Positions 12,301-21,026 of a stretch of 64,000 bases of DNA are shown one piece after another (position 1 is the first letter of the stretch; each line of letters starts with the position of its first letter). Position numbers and translations under genes: made by a program. Location of the stretch: NCBI GenBank assembly GCA_001566295.1, contig KQ964253.1, positions 620,001 through 684,000 on the forward strand, given 5' to 3'. The notes under the pieces are model-generated. The model saw nothing but the letters and a program-made list of their open reading frames with translations, searched no databases and was not told the origin of the DNA. Source of the DNA: Microdochium bolleyi (lineage: Eukaryota; Ascomycota; Sordariomycetes; Xylariales; Microdochiaceae).

Positions 12301-13269
12301 AGCCTGGACCAAGCGCTCTTCGTTCAGCTTGACGGTGGTCACGCCGTGCTTGGCTTCCACGAAGTACCACCTGCCCACCCGGATGTCTGCGGAAAGAGTC
12401 AGCCATACATCCACCCAGAAATGTGCACAGGACTGTCGTACTTAAATCAATCATTACTCGTACGTGGTATGGCACGTCGTATTCTCGAATGTCAGTTATA
12501 TAGTCGCTCGCGTCGGCAAATGATGTAGTCGTTTGTCTCATGTCGTCGTCTCGTGAATCATCAAAAAGATCGAAGCCGGCTTGTTGTCTGCAATGTAGAT
12601 TAGTCTCGCATATTATACGTTGAAGTCGTCAAAGATATGCACTTACGCAGCCACTTCAGCGTAAACATCAGCAGTGCCCATTGCTTTCTTGTTCTTTTCC
12701 GCAATGGGCATGATATCCCTCCTCGCAGACAGCAGATCCTGCACGTTCGCGAAGCGCAGCTCGAGAAATGTCCTTCTGTAGCCCAGCAGATGGTTGGGCA
12801 TGCTGAGGTCCTCCTTTTCGACCTTTTTGACACCTCGAACCACGCCCTCGCCTGGCACCCGCTTGACCCATTCCTCGACCTCATTTTCGCGGCCCTTCTT
12901 GACGGCGATCAGCAAGTAGGGCTCATACTCGACTGTAGCCTTGAAGGTCTGACCGTCTTCTTCGATGAAGTAGCAGTCCAGCGCCGATCGTCCGCCGGGC
13001 ACACGATCGTCGTCAAGCCCTATTGTGGTGGGTTGCACGTTGACAAGCCAGCCCTCTTTTTTGCGCCCTGACTCGTAGCGGGAGAATCCCATGGACTCGT
13101 CAATCTGGTGGGCTAGTATCGTCCGTTCGGCCTTCTCATCAGCCGAAGTGCCTTCGTTGCGCGTGGTCGAGGCAGCGAAGGTGCGTGTCCGCGTGGCGCC
13201 ATGGTAGGCTTTCTTGCCACCGCGACGGGCGAAACCCTTCTGGGGCTTCCGTAATGAGGTATTCGGCAT
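6364..13269 (-). CDS. POL2: DNA polymerase epsilon catalytic subunit A (Pol2)
   Basis: Leading-strand replicative polymerase with proofreading exonuclease. Three exons (12647-13269, 12442-12587, 6364-12386; introns 59 and 55 nt, branch points GACTAATC and GGCTGACTC) give 2263 aa, the normal family length. Exonuclease motifs: D293/E295 in YDIETTK, then TYNGDFFDWPF and EYSVSDAVATYY. Polymerase motifs: A, D643 in LDVASMYPNIM; B, KVILNSFYGYAMRKGS; C, D878 and D880 in ELDTDGIW. A PCNA-binding-like motif QKKLTDLF begins at residue 1195 (9550-9573). The C-terminal half is the inactive B-family repeat, ending in two Cys pairs-type zinc modules (CTYC...CARC; CTECTMARDWDLC). All catalytic acids are intact. 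Two MCB boxes lie 311-337 nt upstream of the start. Confidence 0.98.
9550..9573 (-). other. PIP-box-like motif inside Pol2
   Basis: Encodes QKKLTDLF at residues 1195-1202, matching QxxLxx with Leu-Phe instead of two aromatic residues. Budding yeast Pol2 carries its PCNA-binding motif at nearly the same residue number, so this is the likely equivalent. Confidence 0.6.
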
Positions 13270-14179
13270 CGGGGCGGACTCTTGTTTCGGCAGACACGGC
13301 GTCGGAGTTCGGCTCTACGAGCGGTATGCCTTTGCAACCGTGGTTGGGTTCGTGGTCTATGTTTGTGACTTCATCCGACAACTGAAGAGAGGGATGTATG
13401 TGCAGTAGTGAGGCCGCAGACGACAGGGAGCTGGCCAGAGAAGATATGCCCAGGAAGGAGTGTCGATCTCGCCTGGAGGTGGTGGTGTTGTTTGTGGCAT
13501 ATCCATGCCCTGGCAACAGCATGGGTGCACTTCTGTCTCGGCCATGTACCCTCAATCCCACTTTAGCAGACGCGCGCAAACGCGTCTCGGGCGTGGTTTG
13601 ACGCGTCGGTTGGGCCTGGATTTAAAGTGCTTCAGTTGGTGCATAAAACGCGATAGTGGGGTCCACGGCTGGGCTGGGGCTTGGAAAGGTGGGGCTCTGA
13701 TGTGCCCTTCCTGCTTGCGATGGCAGTCTGCTCAGCACACATACAGGCACGCGGTGTGCAAGTATGTCTTCCACGTTTGGAAAGTACGCGGACTAGGGTC
13801 TTCACAGAAGGCTTGACTGTGATGATTTCTATTTTGGTATCCCTGAACTAGAGCTTCTTTACAAATTTTGGCAGCTGCAGCTGAAATAGAACTCGACTCC
13901 TTGACAGATCCATCACAAGCCCCATCTGGCACTGTGGCTTCCCCGAACAGCTGTGCACGATCAACAATTCGACAGCCGTTCTTGTCCTCAAACGCTGCTC
14001 GAGATTTGGAACATCGACGACTGGACTCCAGCTCTCTGTACCACAAGATCGCGGACTTTTGCCTATAGCCCCGCCTCCTAATCACGACATATCCGCTCAC
14101 CTGCTCTCCTGGCAAAGTCCGGGAACATACACAACGCTACACGTACAATATAGCGCCGAGAAGAAAAGTCTCGGACACG
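13270..14179. other. Divergent promoter region, POL2 / metallophosphoesterase
   Basis: About 910 bases between two divergent starts. It contains the MCB pair listed separately. No gene is seen; the antisense frames across the POL2 start are shadows. Confidence 0.6.
13580..13606. promoter_or_regulatory. Pair of MluI cell-cycle boxes (ACGCGT) upstream of POL2
   Basis: Two exact palindromic ACGCGT sites at 13580-13585 and 13601-13606, 15 nt apart, 311-337 nt upstream of the POL2 start; a half match (AACGCG) follows near 13646. ACGCGT is the binding site of the MBF (Mbp1/Swi6) G1/S activator that controls replication genes including POL2 in yeasts. Single copies occur elsewhere in the window by chance, but a close pair beside a replication gene is unlikely to be chance. 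Confidence 0.6.
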
Positions 14180-14992
14180 ATGCCCTCGTTCCAGGTCGTT
14201 TCGGATCTGCACCTTGAGAGTCCCAAGGCGTACGACATCTTCGAAATTGAGCCTCGAGCGCCCTACCTCGCACTCCTGGGTGACATTGGGTACATCAAGC
14301 ATAAAGAAGAGTACCTCGGCTTCATCTTAAAGCATCTGCGCTTGTTTCGGATCGTCTTCCTCATCTTGGGCAATCACGAGCCGTGGCATTCAAACTGGGA
14401 CGACTCGAAGGCTGTCATGCGAGAGTTCGAGAAAACCAACCATGAAGAGCGGGCGAAAGACGCGAAGCTAGGACAGTTTGTCTTCTTGGACAGATCTTCG
14501 TATTGCTTCCATGACGAGACGAACGGACCTGTCACTGTGCTCGGCTGTACCCTGTTCTCCCGGGTTCCAGAGTATTCCATGCAAGATGTCAGTCTTGGCG
14601 TCAAAGACTTCTACAACATTGACAGTTGGACAGTGGAGGAGCACAGCAGCACGTTCGAGCAGGACCTCGCGTGGTTAAATAACGAGGTCCAGTCTCTACA
14701 AGGGGCAGGCCACAAGGTGGTGATCTTCACGCATCACAGCCCTACTTTGGACAAGAGAGCTCTCGATCCACGACACAAGGACAGCCCAATAATCTCGGGC
14801 TTCGCGACTGATCTGTCGGCGCAGCCCTGTCGGACTAGCAGCAGTGTCAAGCTTTGGGCATTTGGGCACAATCATTACAACTGCGATTTTGTGGATGAGA
14901 AGACCGGCACCAGGCTCATTACGAATCAGAGAGGATACTATTTCAAGCAGTCAGAAAATTGGGATGCTGAGAAGGTCATTGTCGTAAATTGA
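14180..14992 (+). CDS. Calcineurin-like metallophosphoesterase
   Basis: Single exon, 270 aa. The two-metal phosphoesterase motifs are in order: SDLHLE (D, H), LLGDIG, LILGNHEPWH, IFTHHSPT and FGHNHYN. All metal ligands seem present. This cytosolic type, without signal peptide or membrane helix, resembles fungal Ser/Thr phosphatase-superfamily proteins that act on small phosphodiesters or nucleotides; the substrate cannot be told. It is divergent from POL2 and convergent with the 2EXR gene, 158 bases away. Confidence 0.85.
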   Translation: MPSFQVVSDLHLESPKAYDIFEIEPRAPYLALLGDIGYIKHKEEYLGFILKHLRLFRIVFLILGNHEPWHSNWDDSKAVMREFEKTNHEERAKDAKLGQFVFLDRSSYCFHDETNGPVTVLGCTLFSRVPEYSMQDVSLGVKDFYNIDSWTVEEHSSTFEQDLAWLNNEVQSLQGAGHKVVIFTHHSPTLDKRALDPRHKDSPIISGFATDLSAQPCRTSSSVKLWAFGHNHYNCDFVDEKTGTRLITNQRGYYFKQSENWDAEKVIVVN

Positions 14993-15150
14993 CGGATTGT
15001 CTACCGCAGATCAGGTGTCGACACTAGAAGTACTAATGTGACAGGATTCGTCTCCTTGACTTTTTCGGGAGACCAGTTCGCTCGCCATGTGGCATGGTAC
15101 TGCAGGTAATGTCCGAAGAGCATGATTGACGCATGTCTGCCTGCAATGAG

Positions 15151-15792
15151 CTACTTCTGAGATTCAGGTTCGATTGGGAAGAAGACCACCTGGGGGCGTG
15201 TCGAAGGGAGCTGGAACCAATCTGCGAACTCGTCCGCGATTCGATCATCCAGCCAATGCGGCCGAGGGTGTGGCTTACTTGGCGAAAATGCCCCGAGCAT
15301 TATCACACCGTGAAGCGTCAGCTCTGGTGGAAAGAGAGGGGCGGGCCCTGCCTCCAATATGATGACGGTCTGAAGTGATTGGCAGGCAGACGCGAGAGCA
15401 CGCAGACAGAGGATGACATCGCGGTATGTGGTCCAGATGAAGGCGATGTGAGCCATACTTGACCACAAAGTTGTGGCTGCAATAATGACCCGTCGGGCAT
15501 TGTTGGCACTTCCCAGATGAAAGATACTGTTCAGAGGATGCACCCATGCTGGGCCGATCCATTGTGGCCTGGTCCAGAGCTCGCAGAAGTGACGCTGAAT
15601 CACTGTTCGAGCTTCGAAACAGGCTTGGCTGATAGCTGAATGGTCGTTGAGGATCGGGAGAAGCTGAAGTGTTCCGCTCGAGTGTAAAGTGGCTTCCAGT
15701 ACTGAGTGTTCCTCCAAGGCATGTTGCCAGACTTTCTCACGAAGTTCTGGCGGGAGCAGAGGAAAGTATAAGAATTGGTTATTGTCGTCCAT
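15151..15792 (-). CDS. 2EXR-domain protein (F-box-like fungal family)
   Basis: Single exon, 213 aa from the ATG at 15792 (MDDNNQFLYF); an in-frame ATG at 15810 adds six residues, and the longer frame upstream lacks an ATG. The N-terminus has the typical 2EXR opening FPLLPPELREKVWQHAL, a motif found in large families of filamentous ascomycetes and resembling F-box-like LPxExR motifs. The remainder has a SQACFEAR motif common in this family and a long hydrophobic middle. Function is unknown; members are expanded and lineage-specific. Confidence 0.7.
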   Translation of the reverse strand: MDDNNQFLYFPLLPPELREKVWQHALEEHSVLEATLHSSGTLQLLPILNDHSAISQACFEARTVIQRHFCELWTRPQWIGPAWVHPLNSIFHLGSANNARRVIIAATTLWSSMAHIAFIWTTYRDVILCLRALASACQSLQTVIILEAGPAPLFPPELTLHGVIMLGAFSPSKPHPRPHWLDDRIADEFADWFQLPSTRPQVVFFPIEPESQK

Positions 15793-15810
15793 TTGCCTGC
15801 TTAAGGTCAT

Positions 15811-17142
15811 TTGTATCGCATGAACATTGAGATTCGCCCTGTTGTGGCGGTGAAGGAAGCTACGCGTAGTGTGCGTGGTCGAGGGTGCAGACAGCCGTGT
15901 CAATCTGGTTGCTGGAGACACAGATGTTGATGAGTAGCGTCCTTTCAAGAACGACCCCTGCTAATGCAGCAAGTCTCCAATTGATTGGGCGTACCATGAA
16001 CTACGCAGATTGCGTTTATGAGCGATACTATTCCAAAGTTTGTTCATGGACCAGACCACTACGACTTTGCGCTGAATGTTTTCCCGATCAGCTAATCACG
16101 TTCTGTGGTCTGACTGGGTCAACTGTATCACAGGAGATCTTGGTCCTAGCACGGCTGCGGAGGTTGTTGGGCAAGTTTTCTCAACTTGGGCAGTATCCGT
16201 GCCGTCGAAAACGGCGGTAGACTCGTTCCTTCTGACCAGCAGGGACCACCCGTACCAGGCGACTTGAAAGATCATGTACAACAACGGAGCGTCTTGCTCG
16301 GGCACCTCGGCTCTGCCTAGGTTCCGGGGCAGGAGATGGACAATGCCACGGCCAAGCCTTGCGCTGAACACCGTTGAAATTGAAGAGGACTGACGTTGGT
16401 GCGATGCAAGAGTGGCCCTGCAAGGGCATGAAAGATTGATAAGAGAGACTATTGTGGTTTGCAGGACTGTGGTCTCGGCTCGCTCCGACAATGGGTTGAG
16501 TCTGGCAGTCTGCTGTGAGTAGGACTAAGGAACCAGCCGTGCCAATTATTCGTAGTCGAGTTGACACTTATTCAAAGGGGGGAAGAGACGCCCGGGTTTA
16601 AGTCTCGGATATTGGTCTATAGTATGCCTACAAAGAAGCCGCAAGAATCGGCTCATGCAGAGAGCCCAGTCGTTACACACAGCGGGCCCGAAGTGGAAGT
16701 CCACAGCCGTGACTGGCCAATCAGGCTGGCGGATCTCACGCAGTTTGGATGACGGACTACACTTTGCACAAGGACACTGATAAAGATGCCAGTGGGATTG
16801 CCTAGGGTATGCGTATATATGCCAGAATCTCCACATGTTCCCGCGGAGGTCCCCGTCGCATCAAAGTTTCACCAGCCTATCTCGAGTACACGTGGTCAAG
16901 CAGACCAAATTGACCTCCAGCTTTCTAGATATCGCGCAGAGCATGGGCAGACGGCTCGGGATTTTCTTGTATTGTCTGCAACGACCTCTCACATAGCAAG
17001 GGGACTCACCAGATCACAGCTGCCCATGCCGGCCACCGACCTAACTGGAAAACATTCCTGCACACATCCTTACGTATCACACAAACATTGCAATAACCTT
17101 TGGGATTCGTTTCTTGTAACCCCGGGAAGAAACTTGCACAGC
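15811..17142. other. Intergenic, no supported gene
   Basis: About 1.3 kb between the 2EXR gene start and the stop of the two-exon unknown gene. Reading frames up to 131 codons exist on the minus strand (about 16096-16567) but show no recognisable motif. Confidence 0.45.
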
Positions 17143-17801
17143 CTAGGGGTGATAGGATCCGAAATCCTTGTTCGTAAAAACGATGACGAGCTTGGCCAGC
17201 CCTTGGTTGCCGTCGGTATGGGGCGTGATGGCCACGTTGCTGGTGAACTTGTTCTTGTCGGCGGGGGTGTTCTCGAGGTTGCCGGTCCAGCCGACCTTGT
17301 ACTGGTATGTACGATAGTTGTAGATGTCGCTGTGGGCAGAGATCCAGATGCCCCAGTAGCTGTCCGTGGGGTAGCCGGGAATCTCGAAAAAGAGCTCGTC
17401 TAGAGGGATCAGGAGGAGCCATGGTCAGTTGAAGGCGTCAATATAGAATCCGTGCTTCAATCCGCGCTATGCAAAGAGATCAAGGGCCCCCCTCCCCATT
17501 TGGAGAGCCGGCAAAGGAAGGGGAAAACGCAAATGCTGACCCCACAAGCCGACCCCAGAAGACATGACATGGGCATCGACACGAAGATCAGGAGAGGGTT
17601 CAACTACTCACTATACGAGTCCTGGCCGGGGACGCTAGGACTCCAGTAGGTGGCTGCAGTGAAGATGCCCGTGTGCGCCTTGATGACCTGGTCATCGGAG
17701 GGAGGGTTGTACCAATCGGTGCCTGACTTCCTGCGGAAAACAATGTCCCAGTCACTCTGGTTGACAACCGTGATCTCCCAAGACGCGTCAAGCCACCCCA
17801 T
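17143..17801 (-). CDS. Two-exon small protein of unknown family
   Basis: Exons 17612-17801 and 17143-17399 with a 212-nt intron (A|GTGAGT donor, CTCTAG acceptor, phase 1) give 148 aa. The start MGWLDASWEITVVNQSDWDI has no signal peptide. The protein is rich in Trp and Tyr (for example TDWYNPP, TAATYWSP, TDSYWGIWI, YNYRTYQYKVGW) with alternating hydrophobic residues, which suggests a small all-beta, soluble protein. An ATATAAA box lies 174 nt upstream of the start, consistent with strong regulated expression. I thought of small fungal lectin and aegerolysin-type folds but see no diagnostic motif and assign no function. Confidence 0.65.
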
Positions 17802-18953
17802 GGTCAGTTACTGAAGTAGCGGAAGAGAAGGAGGATGATGGGAAATGGAGAAGGGGCGTGATAATGCTATGTGATGATGCTGAGATGCTCCGAGATCGTA
17901 GTCGGCAGGATGGGAAAGAGCTGGTGGGCTTGGTTTCTATCCAATGCAAAACAGATGTGGGCAAGCCTGCGATCTTTATATGCGGAAATCCGTGTATGTC
18001 TCGCATCTTTGTTCAAAGTGTCAACATGAAGCCTTGATCTGACTCTAGCATAGACCCAAACAGACACCTCATCGTCAACATGCAGTCTGTCTACCTAGGT
18101 AGCCAGTGATGGACCTGCCAGCCAGCCACAAGTATGTCATGGAATCCCCTCAACCCAGCACTAATCCTTGAGTAGCCGCCTGCAGCTTGTGTGGTCGCGG
18201 CGACCCCGTGCCGCGGTTGTGGCCAGCTGGACTTCAGACAATGCGGGCTCTGGCGAGGTGTCTACAGCAAGTCCTAACAAGAACAGGCCTCAGAGCTATG
18301 CGTCGCAGTGCAGCTGGTGCATACAGCTCGAGAGAGTGGGAGATCAGGGTAGCTCTGTTCAGCTGAGTCTTGCATGGTGGCGTCGGTGGCGTGTGCGATG
18401 AGAGCTGAAGGAGGCTGCGGGCGGCCCGGAGCGTCCAACCTTGAGGGAAGATGGATCTATATACAACTGCATGCGTTGTGGGGCAAGGACCAACCCATCG
18501 ACTCGGGACATGATCCAGAGTCTCACAGTAAGCCACCACCAAGTGCCCGTGCATGGGGCTTCAGCACGATCGCAAAGTCAGTGTACTCTTTGTACGTCTG
18601 TTCTGGCCACTACCCGCCGGAGCATAGGAACGAAGAAGCCCGACCTCGTGCCAGACGACCACTTGTTGAGCACTTCCGACGAGGCAGGGGGTGGCACACA
18701 CGAAGACCCTCGAGGCTTGACTGTTGCGTAGTGGAGACAGTTCCCCGGAGCCGGCGTCGAGTGGAGCCCTTGCGCCGTTTATCGGCGGACCCACAACCCC
18801 GCCCGGCTACCGGAGTGGGTCTCGAGGTCGTCGACTTATACAAAGTTCCAAGCCTCCGAGCTCTATCTCTCTCGAGACAATGAGGTTCACCCCGGCATGA
18901 TCGAAGATCTACGAGCACCCTCGTCTTCAAATACCTCAAAAGACTCCTCGACC
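17802..18953. other. Divergent promoter region
   Basis: About 1.15 kb between the unknown gene (minus) and the FAD oxidoreductase (plus). It contains the TATA box at 17975-17981 and a weaker TTATACAAAG about 115 nt upstream of the oxidoreductase start. An in-frame ATG at 18897 would extend the latter by 19 residues. No other gene seen. Confidence 0.5.
17975..17981 (-). promoter_or_regulatory. TATA box of the unknown two-exon gene
   Basis: ATATAAA on the minus strand, 174 nt upstream of the ATG at 17801. Confidence 0.5.
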
Positions 18954-20321
18954 ATGGCTCCCCCCACACCAGACTACAAGCGTTCCATCCTCATCATTGG
19001 CGGCGGCACCTTCGGCCTCTCGACAGCCTACGAGCTCGCCAGGGCCGGCTACACAGATATCACCGTGCTCGAGAAGGACTCCCAGATCCCCAGCCGCTTC
19101 TCGGCCGGCTACGACCTCAACAAGATCATCCGCGCCGAGTACGCGGACCCGTTCTACACGGACCTAAGCGTCGACGCCATCCGCAGGTGGCAGTCCGACC
19201 CCCTCTACAAGCCCTTCTACCACGAGCGCGGCTACCTCAACGTCGTGTCCGCCGCCGCACCCGAGGCCACGAAGCAAGGGCTGGCCAGGTACCGCGAGTC
19301 GATCGAGCAGCATCCGGCATTCGGGGGCAAGATTTCAGCTGTCGACGGCAGAGATGCGGTCAGGAGGCTCGTGTCGCAGTTCACGGGGCCGGTGAATGGG
19401 TGGACGGGGTACTACAACAAGATGGCCGGGTATGCGCACTCCAAGAACGCCATGGAAGCTGTCTACAAGGCGTGCCTCGAGCTCGGGACTGTCAGGTTTC
19501 ACACTGGGCCGCAAGAGGGCGAGGTACAGTCACTTCTATACGCGGAGGGCGGGACATCAGCGTCGCCAGACGGACAGACACAACAACAACAGCGCACATG
19601 CATAGGGGCCATGACGCGAGATGGCCGGATCCACCGCGCGGCCACGACCATTGTCAGCGCGGGAGCGAGCGTGGTGGGCCTGATGCCGCACTCGGTCGGG
19701 TCGCAGCTGGGCATCGCCGCGCGGTGCTGGGGCGTCGTGCACATCCAGCTGACGGCCGACGAGGCCGCTGCGCTGCGGGGCATCCCCGTGACCATGGTGC
19801 GCGACCTGGCCTTCTTCTTCGAGCCGGACCGCGCGACGCACAAGCTCAAGTTCTGCCACATGGGCGGCGGGTACCACCGCAGCCAGGGCCAGGGTCACGG
19901 CGAGGGGGCTGCGCCACCGCCCGCGAGGCTCGCGGACTCGCAGTACGTGCCTGAGATCGACGTCGAGCACGTGCGGAGGCTTCTGCGCGAGGTTTTGCCG
20001 CAGCTGGCGGAGCGGCCGCTGGTGGACGCACACCTGTGCTGGATCGCGGACTCGGGGGACTCGGACTTTGTGATCGACTACGTGCCCGGCAGCGGAGGGT
20101 CGCTGGTCGTGACGACGGGGGACTCGGGCCATGGGTTCAAGATGCTGCCCGTGTTTGGCGGGTTCGTGAGGAAGCTGCTGGAGAGCGGGGGCCAGGACGT
20201 CGAGAAGTGGCGCTGGAAGGACGGCAGCGGTGGTGGTGCCTCGGGGGAGCTCAACGGCGTCAAGAACTGGCGGAACGGCGGGGGCCGGGACCTCGCCGAC
20301 GTGGCTCGGGCCAAGCTCTGA
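18954..20321 (+). CDS. Peroxisomal FAD amine oxidase (fructosyl amino acid / saccharopine oxidase family)
   Basis: Single exon, 455 aa from MAPPTPDYKR (an ATG at 18897 would give 474). A dinucleotide-binding motif opens the protein (ILIIGGGTFGLSTAYELARAG, then VLEKD). The family motif SAGYDLNKIIRAEY follows, with Tyr where characterised fructosyl amino acid oxidases usually have Asn. LKFCHMGGGYHR carries the Cys that binds FAD covalently in this family, and CWIADSGDSDFVIDYVPG plus GDSGHGFKMLP form the second FAD contact. The C-terminus is AKL, a canonical PTS1, so it should act in peroxisomes, where its H2O2 can be removed. The likely reaction is oxidation of a secondary amine such as an Amadori compound, saccharopine or sarcosine; the substrate is not known. 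A Dal5-type transporter follows on the same strand. Confidence 0.82.
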   Translation: MAPPTPDYKRSILIIGGGTFGLSTAYELARAGYTDITVLEKDSQIPSRFSAGYDLNKIIRAEYADPFYTDLSVDAIRRWQSDPLYKPFYHERGYLNVVSAAAPEATKQGLARYRESIEQHPAFGGKISAVDGRDAVRRLVSQFTGPVNGWTGYYNKMAGYAHSKNAMEAVYKACLELGTVRFHTGPQEGEVQSLLYAEGGTSASPDGQTQQQQRTCIGAMTRDGRIHRAATTIVSAGASVVGLMPHSVGSQLGIAARCWGVVHIQLTADEAAALRGIPVTMVRDLAFFFEPDRATHKLKFCHMGGGYHRSQGQGHGEGAAPPPARLADSQYVPEIDVEHVRRLLREVLPQLAERPLVDAHLCWIADSGDSDFVIDYVPGSGGSLVVTTGDSGHGFKMLPVFGGFVRKLLESGGQDVEKWRWKDGSGGGASGELNGVKNWRNGGGRDLADVARAKL

Positions 20322-20633
20322 GGTGCTATTGGGATTGCTGCATGTTGCATGACCTGGCACGCAGTACAGGCCTCTGGGGGTTTGGCCGGCGAGACCCGGT
20401 CCGGTGCCGGCGCCGATGTCGAGACCTTGGGGCAGCAGAGAGGCAGAGGGGACACTCTTCCGCGGCCGTGGCCAAAGAGCCGACGCCTGTTCGTCGGCGG
20501 GGGCTTTCCGTCGGCACAAGCTCCAGCCCCCTCCACTTGGCGTATCTCCGCAGCCGCCTTGATTGGTGCCCAGAAGCCACCCGGCTTAGCAGCCAGGCTT
20601 GTCCTCTATCTTGCACCCTGATGCCGCCAGGGT

Positions 20634-20658
20634 CCTGTCCTGCTGTCCTGCTGTCCTG
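20634..20658. repeat. Short tandem repeat, TGTCCTGC unit
   Basis: About three copies of an 8-nt unit (GTCCTGCT) in tandem. Probably a simple repeat with no function. Confidence 0.6.
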
Positions 20659-20855
20659 ACTCTCTCGCTGGTGCTAGTCTCGCTGGTCTGCTATCCCCCC
20701 CCGCATACCGCATACAGGCGACAACGGGCGGATCTGCAGAGCACGCAGGCCAGGAAGGACCAGCAGGGACCAGTCTCTGCGTGCTTATCCGCAGATCACA
20801 CATTATGTAAATGATTGCACACGGGGTGGGGACACGAGACCGCGGACTCAGAAGA

Positions 20856-20865
20856 CCAATAAATA
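20856..20865 (+). promoter_or_regulatory. CCAAT box with overlapping AT-rich TATA-like element
   Basis: CCAATAAATA about 160 nt upstream of the transporter start. Confidence 0.35.
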
Positions 20866-21026
20866 CCGGCGTCAGCCCGGACAGCGACAACGGCCCTCCG
20901 TGATCAAGTGATTCTCGTCTTCGCCCTTCTCTTCCGGCCTCGGCAAGTCGCACGTCCCTGTCTCACGCGACACAAGGCTTTCAATCCAGACACCGAGGGC
21001 GTGATTCAGAAAAGAGAACCAGGAAC

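Larger units (their letters stand above)
20322..21026. other. Intergenic: 3' UTR of the oxidase and promoter of the transporter
   Basis: About 700 bases. It contains a short imperfect tandem repeat and the CCAAT/TATA-like element listed separately. No gene seen. Confidence 0.5.

Noticed and set aside
17143..17801. Idea that the Trp/Tyr-rich protein is a lectin or aegerolysin-type protein
   Set aside because: Only general composition fits; no diagnostic residues seen, so left as unknown.
19557..20519. 320-codon frame antisense to the FAD oxidase
   Set aside because: Shadow; composition dominated by Pro, Arg, His and Ala.
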